Notes under the pieces: generated by a model
Databases searched by the model: none
What the model was told of the DNA's origin: nothing
The model's input: only the letters and a program-made list of their open reading frames with translations
Virus record (IMG/VR): IMGVR_UViG_3300007542_000233
Coordinates: 1-21,395 of that record
Reading direction: 5' to 3' (one strand)
Length of the DNA stretch: 21,395 nucleotides
Source: a virus
Shown: positions 14,500 through 20,671 of the stretch, piece after piece
Numbering within the stretch: position 1 is the first letter of the stretch
How the letters are laid out: each line of letters opens with the position of its first letter
Translations under genes and position numbers: made by a program

Positions 14500-14823
14500 A
14501 TGAATTATAAAGAATTAATAAACGACTTACAAAACAAGCTAAACGCTTACAAGTTCTTCGACGACGAAAGGCTAAGCCTTTTAAAGGTAGCTTTAGACTT
14601 GCAAATAATCAATAGAGCCTTAACAGATTTGAAAGGTTTTGATAACGAAATCAATCAAGCTCAAATATATGTCGAACAGGCAATGAATGAATATAGCAAG
14701 ATGTTTGCAAAGTACGAACTCGCAGCGATTGAATTAGAAACAATGCGAATGCAAATAGGAACTTTGCTTTTATATGTAAACGATTTAGAAAAGGAAGTGA
14801 TTAAATTAAATTCAAGTATATGA
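14500..14823 (+). CDS. Helical coiled-coil hypothetical protein (107 residues)
   Basis: A 107-residue protein rich in Leu, Glu, Lys and Ala with no Pro, Cys or Trp and only two Gly, read as two or three long helices (INDLQNKLNAYKFF, VEQAMNEYSKMFAKYELAAIELE, YVNDLEKEVIKL). Its TGA overlaps the ATG of the next gene (ATGA, 14820). It looks like a small oligomeric structural or scaffold protein. No family recognised. Confidence 0.65.
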   Translation: MNYKELINDLQNKLNAYKFFDDERLSLLKVALDLQIINRALTDLKGFDNEINQAQIYVEQAMNEYSKMFAKYELAAIELETMRMQIGTLLLYVNDLEKEVIKLNSSI

Positions 14824-15032
14824 CACCGAAAGAAAAATCAAAAGAGTTATATTGGAAATTCTATCGTTTTACAGATTCTGAGTTTAATGAATTACACCAC
14901 AAATATACTAGGGATTGTTCATTAATAGCAGTTGATGAAATATTAGAAAGTCATTATAAAGTATTTACTGGTGTAAATTCAACAATTTACGAATATTATC
15001 AAGAAGTTAAACAAGAAATAGAAAAGTTATGA
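14820..15032 (+). CDS. Small TPKEKS protein (70 residues)
   Basis: A 70-residue protein, ATGA overlaps at both ends (14820 and 15029). The N-terminal TPKEKSKELYWKFYRF resembles the 42-residue protein at 10026 and the next gene's TPLENS. The rest is helical and ends EYYQEVKQEIEKL. This kind of small protein is common in Bacteroidetes phages and is often given no function. I can add only the family resemblance. Confidence 0.6.
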   Translation: MTPKEKSKELYWKFYRFTDSEFNELHHKYTRDCSLIAVDEILESHYKVFTGVNSTIYEYYQEVKQEIEKL

Positions 15033-15289
15033 CACCACTCGAAAACTCATTAATATTATCTTATCTTCATTCTAAGATGTCGATTAAGAATTTAGAAGTC
15101 GCAGTACATGAATTATCAGTCTTGAATAATGAAGATGCAGGTAAGTTACAACACAAGTTTGAAAAGCTAATTAATGCGCACCGTAAAGCTATGGGTACGA
15201 TGGAGCGTAATATGGTAGATACTGAACTATTTGAAAAAGATTTCGAGGAAGAAATGAATAATAACTGGAATGAATTGATAAATAAATAG
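15029..15289 (+). CDS. Small helical protein (86 residues), TPLENS start
   Basis: An 86-residue protein, predicted all helix, highly acidic at the C-terminus (DTELFEKDFEEEMNN). Its start MTPLENSLILSYLHSK shares the TP-x-E motif of the preceding gene, with which it overlaps by ATGA. It is followed two bases later by a nuclease-like gene. No function recognised. Confidence 0.6.
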   Translation: MTPLENSLILSYLHSKMSIKNLEVAVHELSVLNNEDAGKLQHKFEKLINAHRKAMGTMERNMVDTELFEKDFEEEMNNNWNELINK

Positions 15290-15291
15290 TT

Positions 15292-15654
15292 ATGGAATAC
15301 AACTCGGATTTTAAATATGATTTATTGACTAGCGGACTAATCGGTGAAACATTTATTCATAGGTTACTAGAAAACAAGAAAATAGAAGTTAAGAATGAAG
15401 AAAAAATCTCTTCAATAACAGGTAATTTTTATATTGAATATGAATGCAGGGGTAAAATGTCAGGACTTGCTACAAGTGAAGCCGACTTTTATGCGTTTAA
15501 ACTTTCAGAAGAACGCGCATTTATCATATCTACATTAGAACTAAAACAAAAAATAAAAGAACTTGTAAAAAGTGGTAAGGCATTTGCAAACATAAAGGGT
15601 GGTGATAGTAATTTATCTACTGGTGTATTAGTTAAAATTAAAGATTTGTTATGA
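15292..15654 (+). CDS. Putative PD-(D/E)XK-like endonuclease
   Basis: A 120-residue protein. The N-terminal FKYDLLTSGLIGETFIHRLL, IEVKNEEKI (about 31-39), TGNFYIEYECRGKMSG (about 44-59) and SEADFYAFKL (about 63-72) form a pattern found in phage holiday-junction-resolvase or endonuclease-like proteins: an early Glu, the E-x-K pair in IEVK, then an IEYE strand. The conserved SGLATSEAD motif is also typical. It is followed by a VRR-NUC gene with ATGA overlap (15651). The acidic/basic arrangement suits a metal-dependent DNA cleaver, but the family match is by memory. Confidence 0.55.
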   Translation: MEYNSDFKYDLLTSGLIGETFIHRLLENKKIEVKNEEKISSITGNFYIEYECRGKMSGLATSEADFYAFKLSEERAFIISTLELKQKIKELVKSGKAFANIKGGDSNLSTGVLVKIKDLL

Positions 15655-16037
15655 AAAACAAAGAAGATTTAATTCAGTTAAGCGTTATTAATTATTTAAA
15701 AATGCAATATCCACAAGTCAGATTTATGGCTAATTATCTTTCAGGTGCAAGGCTTCCGATTTATTTAGCGCGTAAAGCAAAGAAGTTAGGTCAAGCAGGG
15801 CAAGGGACACCAGACTTATTTATATTTCATAATAACGGTAAGTACTCAATGCTAGTTTTAGAGTTAAAAGTCGAAAGTCCTTTTAAGCTGAATGGTATGT
15901 TGAAAACTAATGAGCATTTAACTAAACAAAAGAATTATCTTGACTACCTAAATAGAGAGGGTGCTTTCGCTTCGTTTGGCGTTGGTGTAACAAATACAAT
16001 AGAATTGATTGATAAGTATATGCACAATGAACTATAA
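15651..16037 (+). CDS. VRR-NUC domain nuclease
   Basis: A 128-residue protein, about the full length of a stand-alone VRR-NUC domain. The catalytic PD-(D/E)XK set reads as GTPDLFIF (52-59, Asp55) and LELK (70-73, Glu71, Lys73), with a QKNYLDYLN motif and GVGVTN near the end. Such nucleases cut branched or flap DNA, and this one is typical of phage replication modules. The ATG overlaps the previous stop (ATGA). Its stop lies 9 bases after the start of the sigma-like gene. Confidence 0.8.
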   Translation: MKNKEDLIQLSVINYLKMQYPQVRFMANYLSGARLPIYLARKAKKLGQAGQGTPDLFIFHNNGKYSMLVLELKVESPFKLNGMLKTNEHLTKQKNYLDYLNREGAFASFGVGVTNTIELIDKYMHNEL

Positions 16038-16578
16038 TAGAGTTATAAGCGATTATTACACGCAAAAGGATATAATAACATTCTTTAAAAACATCGCTGG
16101 TGAATGGTGGGAAGAACTTCGTCAAGATGTATTTTTAACGATTTGCGAGTACGACCAGACGAAAATAATTGATATGCACGAAAGAAAGTGCTTAAAATTC
16201 TTTATTGTTCGCATAGGATTAAATCAATTCAGGTCTAAAAACTCAAAGTTTTATTATCAGAATTTCAAGAATCAAAGGATAAGTGATAATATTATTGACG
16301 ACGAACTGATTGAAAATAGCGACCATATATTATTCGCAAATCATTTGTTTGAATTACAAGACGATAACGCTTATGATAAGATAGAAACTAGGATTCAAGC
16401 AGTCGAAAAGAGTATATCAGAACTTCGCTTCTTTGAATGTGAAGTCTTAAAGTTATATTTACAACTAGGTACGTATAAGAATGTGAGTTTAAAGACTGGC
16501 ATTCCAATACGAACAATCGCAAACGGAGTAAAGAATGCTATAAATAATGTTAAATTAAATGTTAAAGAATATGAATGA
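16027..16578 (+). CDS. Sigma-70-like factor (small)
   Basis: A 183-residue protein from ATG 16027; a TTG at 16009 would add six residues and is less likely. Region-2-like segment: WWEELRQDVFLTICEYDQ (27-44) and CLKFFIVRIGLNQF (about 57-70), which resembles the -10-recognition part of small sigma factors. C-terminal region-4-like helix-turn-helix: ELRFFECEVLKLYLQ, then TGIPIRTIANGVKNAINNVK (about 158-178). Spacing and size suit an ECF-type or truncated phage sigma. It may redirect host RNA polymerase to phage promoters or be a DNA-binding regulator. It overlaps the VRR-NUC gene by 11 bases. Confidence 0.6.
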   Translation: MNYNRVISDYYTQKDIITFFKNIAGEWWEELRQDVFLTICEYDQTKIIDMHERKCLKFFIVRIGLNQFRSKNSKFYYQNFKNQRISDNIIDDELIENSDHILFANHLFELQDDNAYDKIETRIQAVEKSISELRFFECEVLKLYLQLGTYKNVSLKTGIPIRTIANGVKNAINNVKLNVKEYE

Positions 16579-16870
16579 ATTATTTCTTATTGTCGGGTCG
16601 GCTTGTTTAGGCTTTAGCTTTGCCGAAATTTCAATGATACCGCAATCATTATCACGTTGGTTGTTTGATAGATTTAATATCGGTAACAAACTAAAGGGTT
16701 ACGATTTTATTAAGACACCTTTACGATTGAAGCCTTTTGATTGCGGGTATTGCTTGAGCTTTTGGGTTGGTTTGTTATCAGCTTTATATTTTAACTATAT
16801 AATTATCACAGCTTTAATGATTGCTTTCGCAGCTAGTATTGTGGCTATATTATTTAAAAAATTTATATGA
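16559..16870 (+). CDS. Small membrane protein with CGYC-SFW motif
   Basis: A 103-residue protein from ATG 16559 (ATG at 16571, in an ATGAATGA junction with the previous stop, is an alternative that would shorten it by four). Hydrophobic segments at about 6-22 (LFLIVGSACLGFSFA), 65-80 and 81-96, so two or three membrane helices. The motif FDCGYCLSFWVGL (about 60-72) is like the CxxC...W signature of DUF1360-type membrane proteins. It overlaps the next gene by ATGA at 16867. Function unknown; possibly envelope-associated, for example in superinfection exclusion. Confidence 0.55.
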   Translation: MLKNMNELFLIVGSACLGFSFAEISMIPQSLSRWLFDRFNIGNKLKGYDFIKTPLRLKPFDCGYCLSFWVGLLSALYFNYIIITALMIAFAASIVAILFKKFI

Positions 16871-17223
16871 ACTATCTAACTAAAAAAACACTTGATAAAT
16901 ATAAAGAGCATTGGGTTTCATTACGAGATGCAGGGTTTATCAAGAACTTAAACGAGGTTACTATCTTAGAACTTGAAGCTATTTACAAGCAAGAAGTAGA
17001 CGATAAATTCTTTGTTAATAAATGGTGTATGTCTTGCGTCGCGGAAATGATTCAAAGGATATATCTAAGCGTTAATTACGATAGCTACATTGAACCTATC
17101 GAAGCGTTTGCAGAATCAATACAAAGTACTACTAATGTAGAAGCTACGTTTATAAATGACTTTAAGCCTGAAGATGTGAATAAGCAAGTGCCTAAAAGGC
17201 GTGGGCGTAAATCAAGAAAGTAA
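16867..17223 (+). CDS. Hypothetical protein with basic C-terminal tail (118 residues)
   Basis: A 118-residue protein with a helical N-terminal part (KTLDKYKEHWVSLRDAG), a segment KWCMSCVAEMIQRIY (about 52-66), which holds a Cys pair, and a strongly basic C-terminal tail (KQVPKRRGRKSRK) that suggests nucleic-acid binding. It starts by ATGA overlap and ends by TAATG. I do not recognise a family beyond its being a common Bacteroidetes phage type. Confidence 0.6.
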   Translation: MNYLTKKTLDKYKEHWVSLRDAGFIKNLNEVTILELEAIYKQEVDDKFFVNKWCMSCVAEMIQRIYLSVNYDSYIEPIEAFAESIQSTTNVEATFINDFKPEDVNKQVPKRRGRKSRK

Positions 17224-17348
17224 TGCCAGTAATTAAATGTTCAAACGGAAAGTATAAAATCGGGCAGGGTGCTTGTATTTACGATACTAAAGAGAAAGCT
17301 CAAAAAGCTTGGGAAGCTATTATAATAAAAGAATCAAAAAAGAAATAA
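17223..17348 (+). CDS. Conserved-looking small phage protein (41 residues)
   Basis: A 41-residue ORF linked by TAATG on both sides (17221 and 17346). The sequence has VIKCSNGKYKIGQGACIYDT (3-22) and KEKAQKAWEAI (24-34), the KCxNGKY.IG.G.C.Y.TK..A..A pattern of a small protein found in many phages, sometimes near capsid genes. Two Cys residues 12 apart are typical. The function is not established. Confidence 0.7.
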   Translation: MPVIKCSNGKYKIGQGACIYDTKEKAQKAWEAIIIKESKKK

Positions 17349-17515
17349 TGTCTAATAAAATCGAAATCGAGAAAGAAACGAATCAGAACTTAGATAAGAT
17401 AATGGTTATGCTTGAAATACTCGCGCAACTAGATGACATTGATTTGCTAGGTAATTCAATACCAATGAAGATAAAGGTTATAAACAAAATAGATACTTTG
17501 CTTGATAAGTTATGA
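17348..17515 (+). CDS. Small acidic helical protein (55 residues)
   Basis: A 55-residue protein from the ATG in the TAATG junction; an in-frame TTG at 17309 would add 13 residues inside the previous gene and is rejected. It is all helix with charged residues and Leu/Ile repeats (NLDKIMVMLEILAQLDDIDLL, about 13-33) and could be a coiled-coil dimer. It ends in an ATGA overlap with the ParB-like gene. No family recognised. Confidence 0.55.
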   Translation: MSNKIEIEKETNQNLDKIMVMLEILAQLDDIDLLGNSIPMKIKVINKIDTLLDKL

Positions 17516-18048
17516 TTGAACTTAAAATATCGGATTTAATCCCAGACGATAAAAATTATAACAAAGGTACTGAATTTGGTAATTCATTAATTGAAAAATC
17601 ATTAAGGAAGTTCGGGGCGGGTCGTTCAATCTTGTTAGATAAAAACAATCGAATCATAGCAGGTAACAAAACTATTGAAAACGCAAACGCTATTGGCTTA
17701 GAAGATATTATTATTGTTGAAACGACAGGCAATCAAATCGTAGCGGTCAAAAGATTAGATATTGATTTGGATTCTAAAATTGGTCGAGAATTAGCCTTTG
17801 CAGATAATGCTTCAGCAAAAGCAAATATCGATTGGGACATGGATAATGTCTATGAAGATTGGACTAAACAGGAAGCTTTAAATTGGGGTGTTAGCGAATC
17901 AAAAGAAGATATGCAAACGGTAGAGGAAGCTCAAGAAGAAAACTTCATTAAGATTTCAATCGAAACAACGAATAACGCTTTCATTGAAATGAATGAAAAG
18001 CTTCAAAACTTGTGTGACGAATACAGTGCGATAATGAAAGTCAAATGA
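17512..18048 (+). CDS. ParB-like N-domain protein
   Basis: A 178-residue protein. Residues 1-115 have the ParB N-terminal (ParB/Srx-like) pattern: IPDDKNYNKGT, GNSLIEKSLRKFGAGR (about 23-38), SILLDKNNRIIAGNKT (39-54), AIGLEDIIIVE and GRELAFADNASAKANIDWD. The I-x-AGNKT loop is the CTP/nucleotide-binding or catalytic region in relatives. The C-terminal part (115-178) is acidic and helical. Phage versions are often found near terminase or modification genes. It could act in DNA packaging, partition or as a nuclease; none is shown. It overlaps both neighbours by ATGA. Confidence 0.7.
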   Translation: MIELKISDLIPDDKNYNKGTEFGNSLIEKSLRKFGAGRSILLDKNNRIIAGNKTIENANAIGLEDIIIVETTGNQIVAVKRLDIDLDSKIGRELAFADNASAKANIDWDMDNVYEDWTKQEALNWGVSESKEDMQTVEEAQEENFIKISIETTNNAFIEMNEKLQNLCDEYSAIMKVK

Positions 18049-18317
18049 AAAAGCACGTTAAACTTTATTTATCATTCTTCGGCTACGATACTAGCGACTT
18101 CATTTCTTGCGAAGTCTGTGGCAAACAATCGGTAGATATTCACCACCTAGAATGTAGGGGAATGGGTGGCTCTAAACTTGCAGACCATATCGATAACTTA
18201 CAAGCTTTGTGCCGAGATTGTCATATCGAGTTTGGAGATAAGAAACAACATAAAGAATACTTACAAGACATTCACGACTTATTAATTCAAGAAAGACTAT
18301 ATGGAAAAGGTAATTGA
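18045..18317 (+). CDS. HNH endonuclease
   Basis: A 90-residue protein. Zn ribbon Cys pairs: C22-EVC25 and C56-RDC59. HNH residues: His33-His34, Asn51 (IDNLQAL) and His60. The small size and compact form are those of phage HNH nucleases. Those adjacent to the terminase genes in cos-type phages act together with the large terminase in packaging-site cleavage; here two small genes lie between it and the terminase. The N-terminal 20 residues are aromatic (YLSFFGY). Overlaps: ATGA at the start, 17 bases with the following small ORF. Confidence 0.85.
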   Translation: MKKHVKLYLSFFGYDTSDFISCEVCGKQSVDIHHLECRGMGGSKLADHIDNLQALCRDCHIEFGDKKQHKEYLQDIHDLLIQERLYGKGN

Positions 18318-18399
18318 ATTTGTTTTATACGTTTCATTCTTAGGACTAGCAACGTATTTTTTAGTATTGGGAATTATAGGTATATTTAACTATTTATAA
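18301..18399 (+). CDS. Very small single-helix membrane peptide (32 residues)
   Basis: A 32-codon ORF that begins 17 bases before the HNH stop and ends two bases before the next ATG, filling the gap completely. One transmembrane helix (about 4-30, with VLYVSFLGLATYFLVLGIIG). Two charged residues at the N-terminus suggest an N-in topology. Small membrane peptides are common in phage operons, and no role is known. Confidence 0.55.
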   Translation: MEKVIEFVLYVSFLGLATYFLVLGIIGIFNYL

Positions 18400-18400
18400 T

Positions 18401-18622
18401 ATGCCAGACTTCACAATGTGCAAGGGCGAAGATTGCCCTTTAAAAAATGATTGCTATCGTTACACAGCGACACCAAGTGATTATCAAAGTTACTTTGTAG
18501 ACCCGCCGTATATTGAAGATGAATGTGATTTCTTTTGGGGTAAACAATCAAGTTATACTTATGATAGCTTAAAGGATATATTTAACGGTGATTTAAATAA
18601 AAGTGAAACAAAAGCGAAATAA
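18401..18622 (+). CDS. Small four-Cys protein (73 residues)
   Basis: A 73-residue protein. Cysteines at 7, 12, 18 and 42 (MCKGEDCPLKNDCYRY and DECDF) suggest a metal-binding site, with an acidic C-terminal end. The N-terminal MxDxTMC.G..CPLK..CYR pattern is found in small Bacteroidetes phage proteins. It precedes the small terminase gene, which starts by TAATG overlap at 18622. Function unknown. Confidence 0.65.
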   Translation: MPDFTMCKGEDCPLKNDCYRYTATPSDYQSYFVDPPYIEDECDFFWGKQSSYTYDSLKDIFNGDLNKSETKAK

Positions 18623-19005
18623 TGGCAAATGAACAAAATTTAAAACCTTTCAATAAAGGTTATGATTCAAGACGCGAGGGAAACGGTAGACCTAGAAAAT
18701 GGGTATCTACATTAACAGAACAAGGCTATAAAAATTCAGAGGTCACAGATACGATTCAGGCTTTGATGTCAATGACTATCGACGAACTTAAAGAAGTTTA
18801 TCAAGATAAAAATACAACCGTTTTAGAAAAGACCGTTGCGGGTGCGATAAGAAAGTCAATCGAAAAAGGTACTCTTTATTCATTAGATTTATTATGGAAT
18901 CGTGTATATGGTAAACCTAAAGAGCAAATGGATTTAAACGCTTCAGGTGGGTTTAAAATTGAAGTAACATATAAAGATGCAGACGATAGTAATCGAGCTT
19001 CCTAA
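18622..19005 (+). CDS. Terminase small subunit-like protein
   Basis: A 127-residue protein: N-terminal basic NKGYDSRREGNGRPRK (about 11-26), then helices with LTEQGYKNSEVTDTIQ (about 31-46), MTIDELKEV and VLEKTVAGAIRKSI (about 67-80), then KGTLYSLDLLWNRVYGKPKEQ. A gene directly upstream of TerL with this helix-rich form and a helix-turn-helix-like part is expected to be the small subunit, which recognises the packaging site. It overlaps TerL by 29 bases. Sequence recognition is by comparison with Bacteroidetes phage homologs I remember. Confidence 0.65.
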   Translation: MANEQNLKPFNKGYDSRREGNGRPRKWVSTLTEQGYKNSEVTDTIQALMSMTIDELKEVYQDKNTTVLEKTVAGAIRKSIEKGTLYSLDLLWNRVYGKPKEQMDLNASGGFKIEVTYKDADDSNRAS

Positions 19006-20146
19006 ACCACACGAGGGACAGCGTAACGTCTTAGAATCAAAGGCACGTTTTAGGGTTTTAATGTGTGGTCGTAGGTGGGGCAAATCTTTGATAAGTAAAC
19101 AGTACACAATTACGGAATCTTTAGCCGGTAATATTAATGCTTACATAACTCCGACCTATTCACTTGCAAAAGTTTTCTTTGACGAGATAGCAAAGTTAAT
19201 CCCGAACGAAGTAGCAACCGCAAACAAATCAGATTTGGTTTTTAAGTTCGTCACAGGTGGTGAGATTCGTTTCTTTACAGGTGAGCGATTAGATAACTTG
19301 CGTGGTTTAAAGTTTCACAATGTCATAATAGACGAAGCTTGTTATATACCACACTTAGAAGATGCATGGAACAACGCAATAAGACCAACGCTTACCGACT
19401 ATCAAGGTCGTGCCTTGTTCATATCCACCCCACGTGGTAAAGACTTTTTTTATCGACTTTATTTGCGTAATGGTGACAAAGACTTTCAATCCTTTAAATA
19501 CACGACATATGACAATCCATTTATTAACAATCAAGAAATTGACGATGCTCGTGCTTCGCTACCTTCGGCGGTCTTTGAGCAGGAATATCTCGCGAATCCG
19601 ATGGAGAATGCAGCTAATCCATTTGGTATGGACTTTATTCGTCAAAACATTACGCAAATATCCAGTGCCGTTCCCGTTTGCTACGGCATTGATTTGGCTA
19701 AGTCTTACGATTATACTGTCATTATCGGTCTTGATGGTAATGGTTGCGTATGTCATTACGACCGCTTTCAAGCTGACTGGAATACTACTAAGAATAAGAT
19801 AAAACAACTAGCAAACGTACCGAAAGTAATTGATGCCACCGGCGTTGGCGACCCAATAGTAGAGGACTTGCAACGTGACGATTACATGATTGAAGGGTTT
19901 AAATTTACTAGCACTTCTAAACAGCAATTAATTGAGGGATTAGTCATTGCTATTCAGCAAGGTTTGATTAAATACCCAGAGGGGTCAATCGTAGACGAAT
20001 TAAGTTTGTTTGAATATGTGTATAGCAAAACAGGCGTTAAGTATTCAGCACCTCAAGGGATGCACGATGACGCTGTATGTTCTTTAGCCTTAGCGTGGCG
20101 TGGTTTTATTCAAGGGCGTACACTTGGGCAATATGCTTTGATATGA
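18977..20146 (+). CDS. terL: Terminase large subunit (packaging ATPase and nuclease)
   Basis: A 389-residue protein. Walker A is CGRRWGKS (30-37), Walker B VIIDEA (116-121, Asp119-Glu120) and the coupling motif ISTPRGK (149-155). The nuclease domain has YGIDLAKSYDYT (236-247, Asp239), VIDATGVGDP (284-293, Asp286) and HDD (363-365), the three acidic sites of the RNase H-like TerL nuclease. It is a full-length single-chain protein, a little shorter than many TerL (about 450-550). It translocates DNA into the procapsid through the portal and cuts concatemers. Its start at 18977 lies inside the small-subunit gene. Other frames inside it are shadows. Confidence 0.95.
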   Translation: MQTIVIELPKPHEGQRNVLESKARFRVLMCGRRWGKSLISKQYTITESLAGNINAYITPTYSLAKVFFDEIAKLIPNEVATANKSDLVFKFVTGGEIRFFTGERLDNLRGLKFHNVIIDEACYIPHLEDAWNNAIRPTLTDYQGRALFISTPRGKDFFYRLYLRNGDKDFQSFKYTTYDNPFINNQEIDDARASLPSAVFEQEYLANPMENAANPFGMDFIRQNITQISSAVPVCYGIDLAKSYDYTVIIGLDGNGCVCHYDRFQADWNTTKNKIKQLANVPKVIDATGVGDPIVEDLQRDDYMIEGFKFTSTSKQQLIEGLVIAIQQGLIKYPEGSIVDELSLFEYVYSKTGVKYSAPQGMHDDAVCSLALAWRGFIQGRTLGQYALI

Positions 20147-20223
20147 AAAACACTTATTATTTGTGTAAAATAGTTATTTGCACCTATATTTTATGTAAAA
20201 CGCTTATTATTGTCACAAAGTAA
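20143..20223 (+). CDS. Possible 26-residue peptide after the terminase (weak)
   Basis: An ATGA overlap with the TerL stop opens a 26-codon frame with Ile, Leu and Cys residues, ending at TAA 20221 within the inverted repeat. The overlap type resembles real junctions here, but it is short, in repeat-rich AT-sequence, and may be only a chance frame. No family recognised. Confidence 0.2.
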   Translation: MKNTYYLCKIVICTYILCKTLIIVTK

Positions 20224-20239
20224 GCATGAAGTGTGACAA
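20210..20239 (+). repeat. Inverted repeat TTGTCACA/TGTGACAA
   Basis: A perfect 8-bp inverted repeat (20210-20217 and 20232-20239) with a 14-base spacer, arm centres 22 bases apart (two helical turns). It is followed by TTTTT then A7, so it might end TerL transcription weakly, or be an operator for a dimeric protein. The choice is open. Confidence 0.6.
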
Positions 20240-20353
20240 ATTTTTAAAAAAAGTTGTAAACAAAGCTTACAAAATTATTTTATGATGTCTTTTATTATAC
20301 ACATAAAGCGTATTATTGTGCATTATATCACACTTTATACAATAATTTGGCAT

Positions 20354-20361
20354 TATATTTG
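20354..20361 (+). promoter_or_regulatory. Possible -7 box TATATTTG (upstream)
   Basis: TAnnTTTG match in the repeat region, 66 bases before the next start codon. No good -33 element at 19-20 bases upstream. It could drive an upstream transcript or be chance in AT-rich DNA. Confidence 0.4.
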
Positions 20362-20378
20362 AAAACTGCCAAACTATT

Positions 20379-20423
20379 GTGCATTGTTTTGCACTTTTAT
20401 TGTGCAGATTTATTGTATATTTG
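20379..20423 (+). promoter_or_regulatory. Promoter for the 69-residue gene with overlapping GTGCA operators
   Basis: TATATTTG (20416-20423), four bases before the ATG at 20428. GTGCA-N6-TGCAC (20379-20394) and TGCAC-N7-GTGCA (20390-20406) form overlapping inverted repeats across the -33 region. This looks like a regulated promoter; the mRNA may be leaderless. Confidence 0.55.
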
Positions 20424-20427
20424 AATT

Positions 20428-20637
20428 ATGAAAGATAAAGCTTTTGAGTTTTTCGATTCAATGCTAGGCGGTCAGATAATAGCTATAAAGGAAATAGCTA
20501 AGAATGACCCCGAAGCATTTAAACAATATCTAAAGGACTATATCGATAGCGGTGGTTTGATTACCGTATCACCAGACTGGCGAAAGTTCAGAAAAGATAA
20601 TGACCCTAATGACTTTAAAGATTTGCCACAACGGTAA
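20428..20637 (+). CDS. Hypothetical protein (69 residues) between packaging and tail genes
   Basis: A 69-residue acidic helical protein (MKDKAFEFFDSMLGG, then KEIAKNDPEAFKQYLKDYID). It has its own promoter box close upstream and a terminator overlapping its stop codon, so it seems to be a single-gene transcription unit. The start is the ATG right after the box. No family recognised. A regulator of the tail operon or a small structural protein are both possible. Confidence 0.6.
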   Translation: MKDKAFEFFDSMLGGQIIAIKEIAKNDPEAFKQYLKDYIDSGGLITVSPDWRKFRKDNDPNDFKDLPQR

Positions 20638-20648
20638 GTCTTTTTTTT
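20617..20648 (+). terminator. Intrinsic terminator overlapping the stop codon
   Basis: AAAGATTTGCC (20617-20627) pairs with GGTAAGTCTTT (20633-20643): 11 pairs, two of them G-U, around ACAAC. Eight Ts run to 20648. The TAA stop (20635-20637) lies inside the downstream arm. Strong form. Confidence 0.8.
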
Positions 20649-20671
20649 ATTTACATTATATTTAAACAATA

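Larger units (their letters stand above)
20147..20427 (+). other. AT-rich intergenic region with repeated TATTATTGTGCA-like words
   Basis: The only gene-poor stretch of more than 200 bases here. TATTGTGCA occurs three times exactly (20314-20322, 20375-20383, 20398-20406); related words are TTATTATTTGTG (20154-20165), CTTATTATTGTCA (20203-20215) and TATTGTATATTTG (20411-20423). GTGCA and TGCAC alternate in opposite directions at 20379-20406. Two -7 promoter boxes (20354 and 20416) lie within. It could be a regulatory hub, a packaging site or an origin. Confidence 0.75.

Noticed and set aside
16009-16026. TTG start six codons upstream of the sigma-like gene
   Set aside because: ATG at 16027 is a better start and keeps the common short overlap with the upstream stop.
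17309-17347. TTG start for the 55-residue protein
   Set aside because: It would extend into a conserved-looking 41-residue gene; the TAATG start at 17348 fits the local pattern.
19410-19807. A second + frame and a minus frame inside terL
   Set aside because: terL motifs run through all of this stretch in one frame; the others contain no motif.
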